From NCBI GenBank assembly GCA_010093685.1, contig MU006224.1, positions 960,476 through 1,024,475 on the forward strand: 64,000 bases of DNA, in the 5' to 3' direction. This DNA comes from Ophiobolus disseminans. Its lineage: Eukaryota; Ascomycota; Dothideomycetes; Pleosporales; Phaeosphaeriaceae. Each line of letters opens with the position of its first letter. The stretch's first letter is position 1. This document shows, piece after piece, positions 1 through 11,943 of this stretch. A program made the translations under genes and the position numbers. The notes under the pieces were generated by a model, which did not search any database, had not been told where the DNA came from, and saw only the letters and a program-made list of their open reading frames with translations.

Positions 1-3000
1 CAAGAAACTCAAACCGATCGTACGAGACGGTACGTGAAGGCAGAATCCTGGTCCACTCGCCCGTGCAGAAATGAGCCTGGTCCAAGAACCTCCTGACCGT
101 CCAAGCCTCAGTACGACGTGTACTTCGCATACGAGAATTACGCTGGACACGGCCGCCGAGCAGCGAGGCTTTCCGTCAGGCCGTTTCGAGCTTTCAATGA
201 GCGTCAGGGACGAAATTGCTCGGGATCTACGTGTGTTTACGGACGTTCGGTGACTGGATCATCCGCCTTCCGCTCCGCAGCTATATGTTCTTCTCTGCGT
301 GAACGCCTCCGGAGCCGACAGCGGCACGGTTCGACCAACACAACTTCCCAAGTAATCTTGTAAGTCTGGACACTTCGAGTTACATGGGGTACTTCTACCA
401 CCTGAAAAGTGCAGTGCCAGAAGCATCATGATGTCAGCACAGTTAATTTGCGCTAAAAAACATGCTAAAACATAGAATACTCCAACGCGTTTCGATTATT
501 GGAAATACAAATTATATTCTCAGAGTCGTGGCCTGCTCACTTAGCTTCTCATAACGATCGCGTGCAAGTATGAGGCCCAAAATAGGAATTGGGAAAGGGA
601 GGCAAAGTTCAGCAATCCAGTATCCACTTTGAAGACCCACAGCACCATCGCAAGGCTGAGAAGCGTGCAGTGGACCACCAACAATATGCACACTCACGTC
701 ACAGAACAATCAGAGTGTGGGTCACCACGTTTTTGTCGCAAAACGAATGCTTCTTCGGGTCATCTGGTTGCATACTGATCGGACGGCACTTCGGATAACG
801 TCGAGTGTAATGAAAAGCATCTCACAACAAACCCTTAGCTCGGTGTTTCGGCTTACACAAGATCGCGGCGAGGCGGTTACCATCCGAGAAAGCGAAAGCA
901 CATGCTTCAAACAGTTTCGAAGGATCTTCCTGGCTATCATGATGGGCTCGGCCGACGTTTTGAGTCTTATGACCACGATTTTACAAAACACCACGCAAAT
1001 TTCTAAACACCAGCCCCGGTCGCGGGATGATTACTGACCTTTTTCCGATATCCGCCTGTCACAAAACCTCTCAGGGTACTCGGAACACACGTCCGGTCTT
1101 CAAGCTCGCAGATCGTCCCGTCTGCATCGACATCTCCACCGCGCCATACCCGCAGCCACGGACATCCCTGCTCAACCACGCACTGTCACATTCCAGCGTG
1201 TCGGTGCATGAGGCTCCACCGCCATAATCGTTCGAGATTCTTTGTTAAGGTTTGTATCATTATGAGACACGTTGTTGAGGTTCATATATGACGTTGCTTT
1301 GCGCGTCTGGGATAGCGCTACTGCGAGTTGCTGGTATGCATTTCACCGACCATACGCCGCATCACGATCGTTGCTCACGGCGTTAAGATTCCAAAGCCCG
1401 CTTTACAAGACGATGTTTAGGCTATCGCAAATACAATTTGGACTCGTACGACACCAGTGAGTAAAGCCAATCCATCTTTTCAGATGTGCTGGTTCGCCGA
1501 CATTTGACCGATTCGCCAGTGGTGCCGATGCTCGAACAATTTCATAACAGGATTTCGCGACGCTACGCTGCAAGAAACATTGAGGCGCTCATTCGCGTGC
1601 CTTTTGGTCGTCAGGAATGACCGAAGAGTGCTTGATGCCCATATTATTACACAGGATCGAGATCTTTAGAGACTCTTCATGTCGAAAAGCTGTGTGTAAG
1701 AAATGCGCATCACAGCATCCTCCAGCACGCTACTGTTGGACCTTCGAGTCCCTGATGCAGCACACAGTTCTGAGACGATTTCTCAAAGAACACGGCTGCC
1801 GATGAAAATGCGACAGAACCATGCCACAAATCTTTGAATCAAGACGATTTTTCCAAGACAAGCCCTCGCAGCCCTACATTCCCTTTGCTATCGTTCTTCA
1901 CGTCTGGTATATGGGGCAAACATTTGTCTATATACCGGTAATTGTCAAGTAGGTCACTCTGCTTCAGTCGCGTGCGCGTACTTTCTACCAAATCGTATCA
2001 CCGACTTTCGTTCCGCATTCCTTCACACTCATACAATATATTTCTAGACCCGTCGGCTTTACGCGAGTACACAGCTTTCGACGCGATGTATCAAAACTCG
2101 CACAGGCTCGCCTACCCAGAAACTCAAATTGCGAAATACATGTTCAAGACGTCATTCAACCCTCACGACTTGCCCAAAAGGGACCTCGGGATGCGACACT
2201 TATGTCCGCAAGGCTGCACATTGCCGCGTCTAGGAGAAAAGCTTTCGCTTAACGTCCGCGGAGGTAGGAGAAGGCAAGCAGTGTTGGTGTTATTGACGAA
2301 TCAGGTACAAAGTTGGGATGTCGCACGCCCACGAGATCTGACATAATGTACGGATTAGGGCAGCGAGATGACCATATCATGGCTCGGCAAGTAGGTAATC
2401 AACACCTTGCCGGTGTTGAGGCCTGGTACAGTATATTGGATGATGAGATGATATGCGAGCGAATGACTTCGAGAAAGACAAGACAAGCTGATGCGTGAGC
2501 AAACAAAAACGCAATACATCACCAATCAGACCACCTTTACGAATCAAGCTCATCAGCAAGAACTCGCTTATCGCATCGCGATTATTCCCTGTTCTACGCC
2601 GTTACTTATCGAAGTCAGACCGCCATCATCAGCACAAACACCACCTGCACTTTCCCCAGTTCCCGTCCCCGTGGTTAAAGCCATGCCATGCAGTCAGAAC
2701 TCTGCTTTCTGTCCTCCGGTTTCCCGGAAGGGATAATCAAGCGAGGCCCTTCAAAACCAACGTCCTCGCCGCACCCTCGCTTAACGTATGTAAGCTTACA
2801 CGCCCCAGTCGAGGCCCAATACGCGACGAACACACGCCTACGAGGCCTGAGGCTATGCCGCTGGTACGCTCGGACCGTCAGATCTGGATGAGGAGATAAA
2901 GGTGCGGAAATATATATGTGCATGTGGGAAGATAACGCGAGGCAAAACAGTGGTATCGGGGGTTGGAAGGTGCTTAGCGCAGCACGAGTTGAACGCGAGG

Positions 3001-4063
3001 TAAATGTACACAGTACGTGGATGTACACATATTCATATAAAAAAAATTATTGAGTATGTTATCTTCGATGTCGCCATACCCCATCTCACCTCTCACCCCA
3101 AGAAACATGTCCGATATGTCCGCCATGTCCTAGGTTCCTCGACCTCGCACCTGCACCTACAATACTAATCCCCCACCACCATCATCATCGTCTCCTTTTC
3201 CCAATCCAAACCCCATCCCCCAATCCAATCAAACCCCTTCGCCTAATCACACGAACTCCCACCTCCTTCCCGGTCCAAATCGCCCGCCCCAAAATCTCCC
3301 CGCATTTGTCAGCACAGACAAACATGCCATGGTGCACGACATTCGATCACACCACGCGCGTGACGTGCAAAGTCCATTCCAGGCGCAGAAATGAGTCAAG
3401 TACATTTCTGGGGAATAGGGCGTTTCGGATCGGGATATAGAGTAGAGTATTCGGGGAGTGATGTGATGAGTAAATCGTGAGTGCGGGACACGGAACTCCG
3501 TGTTCATGTGGGTTTTTGACGGCGCGGAACTTGAAAATCGATGGGCTGAGATGAGAAGATTGGGGGGATGGGTGTGTGTGTATTGCAATATTGCTTTCCT
3601 ATTTAGGATAGTGGTGGTGGATTTGAAAGTGCGTGTGGGGTTGAGTGGGAAGTGATGGAAGGTGGAGAGAGAGAGAGGGCTGGACGTGTTGGTACAGAAG
3701 AAGTAGTAGGCTGCATTGAGAGTAAGCGTACGATGAGATAGTTCTTGCGACGAAAGGATGTGTGATCCAAACATGGTTGTGTGTATGAGCGTACGGTAAG
3801 ATGAATGTATACTTCCCCATGCCCTTGCTTCCTGCTACGCTTATAACAACAAGCACAATTCACTAAACCAAAAAATAGAACGGAATGCCATCATTCTTCG
3901 AAGAGTGTATAAACTCAATTCAGGAATAATCTATGGAAAAACAAAAGCCGAAGCCATTGGGGATATCACAACCTTCTACTATCTACCGTCGCAGCCCGCA
4001 ACGCTATGCCATGTAATACACTACAAACGCCTAAACCAAGCTCGAATCAAAGCCATGTTTCTC
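1..4063. other. Gene-poor left flank, no supported gene
   Basis: About 4 kb with only short overlapping open frames on both strands, none with a recognisable domain or a convincing exon series. A purine/pyrimidine-skewed stretch lies at about 3060-3260 (C-rich on +), with a GA dinucleotide run at 3665-3677. The part next to 4064 is downstream of the phosphatase gene and probably carries its 3' UTR. I see no transposon open frame and no terminal repeats. Confidence 0.5.
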
Positions 4064-5809
4064 CTAATACATGAACATGCAGCCGACGACCCAAAGCGTA
4101 AAAACAAGAAAGCATGACAAAATCTGCGCGTCTGAGCAATTGCAATCTGCAAATACGCCTTCGTCCCTCAGCGGCGGGCGATGTGAATGGAATTGCGCCC
4201 AGGGATTGCGACGAGGTCGGCGTCTCTGGGGCGGCTGCTGGGCTTCTAGATCAAGGGGTGTGCCGTCGACTTGCCCGCCATCTACAGTCGGCTGTGGTGA
4301 AGTAACGCCGCTGTCGGAGCGCGGATAGAGACGAACGGATGGATCGCTGTCGTCAAACGTGACGCTTTTCTGACGGCTGTGGCCTGGTCGCGACAAACCC
4401 TGCGCAAAAGAAGAAGTGTTAATACGCTATGTTTTGCCTTTTTCATACGACAAGTCTGCGTCCATGAGTTCTGCCTCGAGAGCGGCGCGCGCATCGTTTG
4501 ATGCAGCAGCGTCACTCACATAGGTAGTAGGCTGCAGAGTGCCGTATCCATCTCCGTGCATCGACTTCTGGCGCTTGAGAGCAGGCTCGGTGTCCTTTGG
4601 TGCGGGGGTGATGCCGAGTTTGGCGGCGTCGGCGGGGTTATTGGCGATCCAGCGTTCGCGCCAGCGCTCGCGGACGGCGTCATATATGAAGAGGAATTGC
4701 TGCTTGGACTGGACCATGCCGTAGCGCTGGTCGCGGAGTTGTTCGATGACGGTCAAGATGGGGTCGTGGTTGTCGGTCATGGAGTCGAGGGCGCCTTCTT
4801 CTAGTTCCTGCATGAGCCAGTCAAGGGCGATGAAGGTGCCGCTGCGGCCGATGCCTGCACTACAGTGGACTATGCGTGGGTTTGTCGTGTTGTCGCCGTT
4901 CTTCTCGCGCGAGATGTCGACAAGCTTGAGTAGTGCTGCCCGGTCGGCTCCCTCGGGGACGGAGAAGTCTGGCCAGCCGGCGAAAAGAAGATGCCAGATC
5001 TTTCTTGAATCGCTGCCGTCGTCGGTGGTCATGTCTATCTCCCTGACCTGTGTCCGCGCCTCCTCGTCTTGTCGCAGGGATGCCAGATGCAGAGTGTGTA
5101 TGAAGCCGTCCTGGAACTCGTCGTGCTCGTTGATGCGCATGTCTGGGCTCGAGGGCGTCTGCGGGTAGTAGGGGAAGCACTTCTCCCTGCCAGTCTCGTG
5201 CGTCTGGGTGAGCATGACCACGACTGCGGGGTTCTGGTTCTCCTTCCATATCATGCGCCAGATGTGCGACCAGCTGTCTGACTTGGGGCCCTGCGTGGCA
5301 ATGTACTGCAATGCGCTCTTTGTCTGCGTCGTGGTCAGGACAATCGGCGAGGCATTGATGTAGTCGCTGTGTCCCTCGGGTACCTCGAGCTTGACCCTGT
5401 TAGCCAGGTACGGGTCGACATTCGCGTAGCGGTTGCGGGGCGCATGCTCCTCGGTGTTGCATCTAGCGTACTCGTAGGGCTGGTCGGCTCCGCTGGCCTG
5501 GGCTTGTGCGCCGTCCCGCAGACGCTCGAATTGCGCCATCTCGAGGGCATTCCACCGCTGATTCACGTCCCCAATGCTGAGCCGCAGGAAGGCCGGATAT
5601 GGTGTGCCATCTTGCACAAAGGAGGCCCCGTTCGCAGGCGTGCCGGGCGTTGACGAGGGTATTACGAGGCTGTGGGTGCTCACCGAGGGCGTAATGAAGG
5701 GCGTCATGGCGGGTGTGTTGAACGACGAGTTTGTGCCCGAGCGGGTGCTGTCTCTGCTGCGCGAGCGCTTCGACGACGAGGGCGAGGGCGGTACCGCGGC
5801 CGAGGCCAT
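4064..5809 (-). CDS. Classical protein tyrosine phosphatase with splice-dependent C-terminal membrane anchor
   Basis: Exons (minus strand): 5809-4520 and 4399-4064, joined across a 120 bp phase-0 intron (donor GTGAGT at 4519, acceptor GCGCAG ending 4400); 541 residues. Residues 1-70 are Ser/Thr/Pro-rich. The catalytic domain follows (about 75-400), with the WPD loop at 279-281, the signature HCSAGIGRSG with nucleophile Cys316, and a Q-loop VQSKQQ. The second exon adds a polar Arg/Pro-rich tail ending in a hydrophobic segment (ILSCFLVFTLWVVGCMF), a typical tail anchor. If the intron is retained, translation stops at 4427 and a soluble 460-residue form results. Known family role: dephosphorylation of phosphotyrosine, in fungi mainly on MAP kinases. 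Membrane targeting to the ER or another endomembrane is inferred from the tail and recalls mammalian PTP1B. Catalytic assignment is very secure; the spliced tail is likely. Confidence 0.9.
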
Positions 5810-6637
5810 GGTGTCGGTAGCTGGGCTGTTCCTGGTGAGGATGCCCGCGAGCTTGGCCTTGCGCCTGAGGGCGCGCAGTTTATGCAGCTTGAAGAGACAG
5901 AGGGGCCTCCAAGCTTGGGGGCGGAATCGTGGCAGGCGGGTATGCAGGTATGCAGGCTGTGGCGTGCAGGAGGTCGAGGCGATAGGCTCTCGAGGAAACT
6001 ATCTGAGGCTGCCGCAAGATATACTTTGGCAGCACGTGTACGACTCGTGGGCTATTGCAGCGTTTCCACATGTGTTTCTAGCGATCGATGGGTTGTTTGG
6101 CGCGTGTTCGAGACCGCCGTGGCCAGCGGCAGCGGTGAATGCCGCTGTGAAGCACTTGCTGGCGAACGAGCAGTCGAATTTCAGTCTGGCAATAGTCAGG
6201 CTGGACTGTAGTCTTCTGGCTGCTACAAGGCCAGTCCAGAGGCGATGGAGGGGGCACGCGATCGAGATATGTTCTGCAGACTGTTGGTGGCGGCGAGTGG
6301 AAGCAGTCTCCTCGGAGCAACTGGCGGTGAATGCAGATAAAATGCAAGAGTGAAGAAGAGAAGCGCAAGAACAGAAGAAGAAGACGCTTGAATCGTTAAA
6401 ACATGATAGCTGGCAGGGACACGCCAAACGTCAAGAACGCCGACTCTTGCACGCTGGACCTTTGAAGTGGGCGCGCTTTCCGCCATCTCGGTCGTCCCGA
6501 GGCACCCCCATCTCTCTCGCATCCCACCACGCCGCCGCCGAACACCAAACACCAAACACGACTCTCCAAAACGTACGCCTGTCTGCCCTCGCGTGGCTCG
6601 TCTCAAACGCAGCTGATTGCTGATGTGAGCTGCAACC
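5810..6637. other. Divergent intergenic region between phosphatase and microprotein genes
   Basis: 828 bp separating two divergently transcribed genes. It must hold both promoters and the 5' UTR of the phosphatase. No additional exon series or recognisable element was found. Confidence 0.5.
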
Positions 6638-7014
6638 ATGGTGCCTTGGTTTGCGCTCTTCGAGGTATGTGCGCATCATCGAAGCCGTGAAGCACCAAAC
6701 TGACAGTCGCAGGCATGGGCCGTTGCGAAAGTATGTCGACACCTCACATCGACCACCGCAGTCGCTGATGTTCACCCTAGCTCATTCGTAGCCCGTCCTT
6801 CAATAGAGCTGTCCAGAAAGCATACCGCAAGATCAACAGACTGCCGGACATGGAGGCCAAGAACGGCGGAGGCAGTATGTTTGCCACCTTTTATGCATAA
6901 TGCATTGTTCTGATATCGTGTATAGGAACAGGACCATCTACCCTAGACCACTTCAAGGATGAAGTCAAGACCCAACTCAGAGAACTCACCTGGCAAAAGC
7001 GCCCACCGAAATAA
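6638..7014 (+). CDS. 75-residue four-exon protein, MIOREX component 7 (Mrx7)-like
   Basis: Exons 6638-6664, 6713-6730, 6781-6874 and 6926-7014; introns of 48, 50 and 51 bp, all GT-AG (donors GTATGT). The second exon is only 18 nt, so simple ORF calling misses the gene. The product starts MVPWFALFEAW, has a basic centre (SFNRAVQKAYRKIN) and ends in a charged FKDEVKTQLREL segment with KRPPK at the C terminus. Size and the pattern 'N-terminal aromatic helix, then RxVxKxYRKIN' recall the small fungal mitochondrial family that includes yeast Mrx7; this is from memory and tentative. Frame is preserved exactly across all three junctions (228 nt), which strongly supports a real gene. Transcribed away from the phosphatase. 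Confidence 0.72.
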
Positions 7015-8055
7015 ACATCCCATCCGATGACGACTCACTCCACTCCATCGCACTATCCACTCGAGACGTTTGACAACCTCATACGAAGGAACGACACATG
7101 CCAGCTCTCATGACGAGGTGTCAAACCATGAAGACGAGGTTGGTCGTGACAAGCAGGCAACAAATCATTCATAGAGCACACGACATACGGTGTCCAGAAC
7201 ACGCAAATACACCAATGGTACGCCATGTAACGTACAGAATGGCAAACATGCTCCGCAAAGCCGTCCCTGCTGTTTGCCACCCGCCTTCTATGCAAGATTG
7301 TTGAAAGGCCCGTGTATGTCAGTGACGCATCGCACAACGTCCTCGAATAGGAAAGAACAACGCCCATCTTGGTTGTGCCCACGCACACGGAAGCACAAGA
7401 GCATTCTTATATGGTCTCAGAGGTAGAGCAATTCCAACGACATCTCCAGCATCGCTGGAATACTCAATGTAACACAAAGTTGTTCTCTACGCTACGGGCG
7501 CTAGCTGCCTTCAATCTGCTTTTGAAATTTCATGCCAGTTGTCGAGGCGACCGATATGTCATTGTGCAAGTACCCCGTTTACAGCGTGGAAGCGGTGAAA
7601 GCACATGGACACATCCGCGTACACGCTCTTTGTATTCGAGCGTAGGAAAGGGATGAAAAATGTGTAGGCAGATGCGTAGCTTGGCTGAGAGTTTTCTTGA
7701 GAACATGGGTCTCAACACTAAGGAACCACTGTTCAGTTATTTTCGAAGCGGCTTTTGATTTCTACGTGAAGCATCGCTAGTATCAACAGCTGTGGGAATA
7801 GAGTGTGATATACCCGTGACACGAGCCTACATTTCGCAGGATGGCGTGGGGCAAGCTCTAGTTCTGAGATTTTTTCCGCACGTCATCGTAGGGCAGATGG
7901 AATTGTACACTTCAATACATCCATCTCGATTTATTGGGGTATTTCATTGCTCTATATCCCATTCAATACCATATCACCACATTCCCCATTATCCCCCCAA
8001 CCCCTTCATCACACCACTCCTCCGCCGAATCCTCGGCCCTCCACCCCACCCCTAT
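7015..8055. other. Intergenic, convergent side of MON1
   Basis: About 1 kb between the 3' ends of the microprotein gene and MON1. Short open frames only. A C/A-rich stretch on the plus strand at 7970-8055 lies directly downstream of the MON1 stop and is probably its 3' UTR. Confidence 0.5.
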
Positions 8056-10522
8056 CTAAAACACCGCCCCACCAATAATAAACACACGCTCCTCCTCCCG
8101 TCTCACCCACTGAATAACCTTATTCGCGCTCTGCGCCAACGCAGCTCGACTTGTATTCGCCGGCGCAACAGCATACAATTCGAACAGCGGGGTGCTCCAC
8201 GCCAGCGCTATACAGGTGGTGTTTGTTTCGTGGTGCACTTTGAGGGTGGTGGGTTTGTTGTGCAGGTTTGAGTGCAGTTTGTTGTAGAGGTTGAGGAGTC
8301 TGGAGCGGGAGTATGTAAGCATGAGGTCACGTGACCAAAGGGCTATGTAGGCAACTCACCTCCTCCTCTCCAGCGCGCCTTCAAAGTACGGCTCGAAGCT
8401 TGGCATGGTGAATTGTACGTTACCCCTGCTCTTGTACAAGAAATGGCGCAGCGGACTGCCGGGCACAATGTCTGTGCATTTCGGACGCCCTTGCTTGACT
8501 GCGGTCCTGATGGCGTCGATGGAGCCGTTGCGCTGGAGGTTCTGCGGCATGCATTAGTCTCACGAAGACATACTAAAGCACTGTACTAGGCGCCTCCTCC
8601 CCGAATCTGCCCGGAGTTCGAGGTGTCTTCTGCAATTGGCGGTGTTGTGCGAATGTTTCCGATCCGATATGCGACTGGTCGGCCAATTCAAAAGCCCGAG
8701 TCCGAAGTACAAAACAGCGGTCGTACAAGTCATTCAGGTTCGGACATCGAGTAAGGTGATGGCACAGTTGCGCGAATTTACCCCCTTTAGCCTTTGCAAG
8801 ACTCCCGGTGAAGAGTGATCGCGTGTTGTTGTATTCCCCGACCCGGCTCCGGCCCATGAATAGAGAGACTTTTGTAACAAAAAAACTGCACGTACCTCGA
8901 CTAAATCCTGGCCCATGCTGCGTAACTCGAAGAAACTCTCCTTCTCAGCGCTAATGAGCAGTACCGCGACTTCGTCGCCTGCACCCTCAGATGTGGCTGG
9001 CCGCTCCTGCATGGGCTCCGTGGGGTGCTCCAGGTTTAGGAAGCTGACATACATGTACAGGTAGCCTGTGTTATTGAAGCCTGGCAAACACAGCGGTATC
9101 CAGTTTTCGCCGCCGCCGGCCTTGACGCTACCAGCTTCAAATAGCATGTTGAAGATCAGGTGCAGGTCGCCAGGATGTAGGCTGTGCTTCTTCGGCCTCA
9201 CGACAGAGACGAGCTTGCCGGAAGCGACGATAAGACCGTAGAGCAGGTTCTCGGACCGCGTCTTGAGGAGCGTGTTGTTGATGGTAGTGCGATGAGACTT
9301 GCGGAGCTTAAGACATTCGAGAGCTGACAAAAGCGTCGATGACGAGCCCCTCGTGAAGCCATCCGCGAGTGCAGATAGTAGTGTTTCGGTGCCTTGAAGA
9401 GGTCGACGAAGGTCATAGTTCGCTCTAGCAGCAAACATGCGCTCCATGCTCGGTAGGGTGAGTGTCGACAGAATCTGCATGTACAACGCCTCCAACTGGG
9501 TACGCAGTTGTGAGTCGCTTTCGGGCAACCGAGTAATGGCAACCAGATTTAGAGGGCCTTTGGACATGACCACGAAACGCACATCGCCCGCTGTGAAGCC
9601 TCTCAGTACATCATTGGTAGATTGGTAGAAGGAAATGATGGTCTGCACGACCCCGATGTAGTTCGTGATGAGCTGGTCGTCGCCATGTCTGCTGTATATG
9701 GGTTTGCCGGCACTCGATAAGATGAGGAAATGCTTGAGTTTCGCACGCCATTGGCGCATAACCGCTTCTATTTACGACATCAGCACACGCTATTTCTATA
9801 CGCGTAGTGTATGTCTGACCTTCATTTGACCCATCTGCCTTGATGTCCTCGACTTCGTAGAATTCGCTGTCAAAGGCAGCCTCAAACTGAGGATCAGACG
9901 GGAACATGCTCTGCGCCTCAGTGTCGACGAACTTGTGTCCAAGCGACCTCAATAACGTCTTCTCCGTCTCCGATTTCTCCTGTTGGCCCATGACCTCGCC
10001 CATGATGCTCTCGGTGTCGCCCATACCGTCTCTGGGCATGTAACTCATGACGCTTGCATTGTCGTCGATGTCGCTCGTATTGTTGGAGGTGAGGTTCAGA
10101 CCGAGGAAGCTCCGCTGCTTAGAGGCACTCGATGCAGGGGAATCATCCCGCGCATCGCTGGCGAATGCTTGTCCATTGCTCAATGAGAGGTGTGTGGTGG
10201 CTTTGGAGACAAGCTGTGGCCGCGATGGTGTTTTGCGAATCGAGTGGGATGTCGACGGTCGCGAACTGAGGAGCCCGAGTTGGGGCCGTGGAGGGAGCGG
10301 TGGTGGTGTCCCTTCTCGCGATGGGGCGATGACGCTGCTAGTCGAGGCTCTACGGGATATGCTGTTTATTATGTTAAGGGTTGGGTTTGCGAAGTCCGAT
10401 TGCGAAACACTCCTGTCCGCCTTCTTGGAGGAGGCATTGCTGCTCTTCTGCGTGGGCGTGTAAGGAGCGCTTTCCGAGGGGGAAGTCGCTCCTTCAGGCT
10501 CAGCACTCCCGGTCTCGGGCAT
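8056..10522 (-). CDS. MON1: Vacuolar fusion protein MON1
   Basis: Exons (minus strand): 10522-9820, 9767-8896, 8541-8360, 8299-8056, totalling 2001 nt and 666 residues, close to yeast Mon1 (about 644). Residues 1 to about 225 are Ser/Pro-rich and disordered. The longin-type core begins at KHFLILSSAGKPIYSRHGDD, followed by conserved blocks (GPLNLVAITRLPESD, MERMFAARANYDLRRPL) and the C-terminal LYNKLHSNLHNK region. The start is the ATG at 10522, since an in-frame TGA lies eight codons upstream. Intron sizes are 52, 354 and 60 bp; the 354 bp intron is unusually long for this window. Known role: with Ccz1, guanine nucleotide exchange factor for Rab7/Ypt7 on late endosomes and vacuoles, needed for fusion and autophagy. 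The partner CCZ1 is not in the window. The last intron carries a perfect CACGTG palindrome. Confidence 0.93.
8325..8336. promoter_or_regulatory. Perfect 12 bp palindrome GGTCACGTGACC
   Basis: A perfect inverted repeat with a CACGTG core, lying inside the last intron of MON1 (8300-8359). The core decamer matches the E-box class bound by bHLH factors (Cbf1-like in fungi; the same decamer is the animal lysosomal CLEAR element). No function is shown; it may be chance. Confidence 0.35.
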
Positions 10523-10869
10523 CAAGACAGTAGTAGCAGTGCCTCATCAAGGCAGCGTACCATGGGTAGGTATCTGCAACATGGCCGTGTGGAGACGCGA
10601 AGGCGTGACGCTATCAAGGTAATCGCCATCTTGCATGTGCCAAGATATGCAGCCAATGACGTCGCATTCCGCGGTACTACCCACCACCACAACTACACCT
10701 ACCTCTACACCTCATGATATTGTGCACTCGTGAGAGACACGATGACAACAGTCACCTGGCTTTGTGGATAACAAGCACCCTATAAAATATTATGAGGCAA
10801 GTTCCTGTCAAATATTTAAGCCGAAAATGCAAAGCCCATCCAGTATGCGCAAGCTTCTACGAATGCTAA
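10523..10869. other. MON1 upstream region
   Basis: 347 bp with the presumed MON1 promoter. The first 50 bp upstream of the ATG contain an in-frame TGA, which fixes the MON1 start. Nothing else was recognised. Confidence 0.45.
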
Positions 10870-11943
10870 GAAACTCATGATTGGGTACTCGGCCAACTTG
10901 AATTTGCACTCAACCGAGCCTGTCAATTGCGGCACCTTCGGAAGTTATCTCTCAACTTAACGTCGATGTTCTGTCTTGGTGACGTTGTTGAGTTCGGAGC
11001 TTTTGAGGACGTACTGTCCGAGGCTATCATGATGTTGTTCAATGCCATAGCTTCTAGGCCACTTTCCTTCGATCCACCTTCTATCGATCAAGACACAGCA
11101 GTCCGAGAATTGGAGCTCTACGGCATACCGCCCGTTTACGATTCAAATTTCCACGGCGACTGGCGCTTTGAGAGGGGCTTTTGCGCTGCTCGGGAGCTTA
11201 CCCTTCATTTCAGAGATTGGACCCTGGAGCCTTTGCATCAGAGCACTCATCCCCTTCACGACTTCCCGTCGTGCAATTATCCGCATAGCTTTGCCGCAAA
11301 TTTGAACGAACGGTTGCTTGCTGGACAACATATTCGAAAGAAACTCGACCTTTGATTCGCCTCCTACATAGGCTACTATCCCAGACTATGCGTGCGGAAC
11401 GTGCGGTTTCCATGGCTTGCAGAGCTGATGCTTCATAATACTACTCTCGCGCGCGCAACACATCTCACGTGGATTGTTGGGCATGGCAGCACACTGAGAA
11501 CTCTCCATCTGACTAATTGCCCTGTGATCGTTGAGATTTATACCAACATGGAACTCGACAAAGATTGGTTTCCTATCTACGGCAGATCAGCAGGCGAAGC
11601 TATTCTTTATCGGATCATAATCTCTTGGGCAATCATCTTGACGGCCTTCATCTCCAACCTGACCCATCTTCGTAACGTACAAATCAGCTTCTTACGGACG
11701 GAAGCGAATTCTGAGGAGTTTACACAGGGCATGATCGCGGGCCGTTACAAGGTGTATGAGCGAGGACAGATCGTCACCAATGCATACTCAAAAACAGTGT
11801 ACGAAGACAGTCTGGCGAAAGACACAGAGGCCTACATCATGCTACTGAAACACACTGGCCAGTGGAGGAGTGAATTTCTAGATGGTCCGGTTGACAAGAT
11901 TGGAAAGATTGGCAATGAGGGACAGGACGACATGAGGGACTGA
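10870..11943 (+). pseudogene. Decayed leucine-rich / F-box-like hypothetical gene
   Basis: One reading frame stays open from 10870 to 11943 except for a single TGA at 11353-11355. The frame starts after a stop at 10867 and already reads protein-like (WVLGQLEFALNRACQLRHL), with no ATG, so the 5' end with any F-box is missing. Leu-rich segments (LRHLRKLSLNLTSMF, LAELMLHNTTLA, STLRTLHLTNCPVIVEI) recall the LRR-like part of fungal F-box proteins; the family assignment is inferred. Both halves share one frame, so the TGA is a point nonsense change, compatible with CGA to TGA (Arg). I do not see a good intron that would remove it. Expression as a shorter protein from a downstream ATG cannot be excluded. 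Confidence 0.6.

Noticed and set aside
3247..3774. 175-codon minus-strand open frame
   Set aside because: Composition reflects the C-rich plus strand and simple repeats; no domain, no signal, overlaps several other frames.
8573..8857. 94-codon minus-strand frame inside MON1
   Set aside because: Lies in the 354 bp intron of MON1; no similarity seen, and MON1 motifs join cleanly without it.
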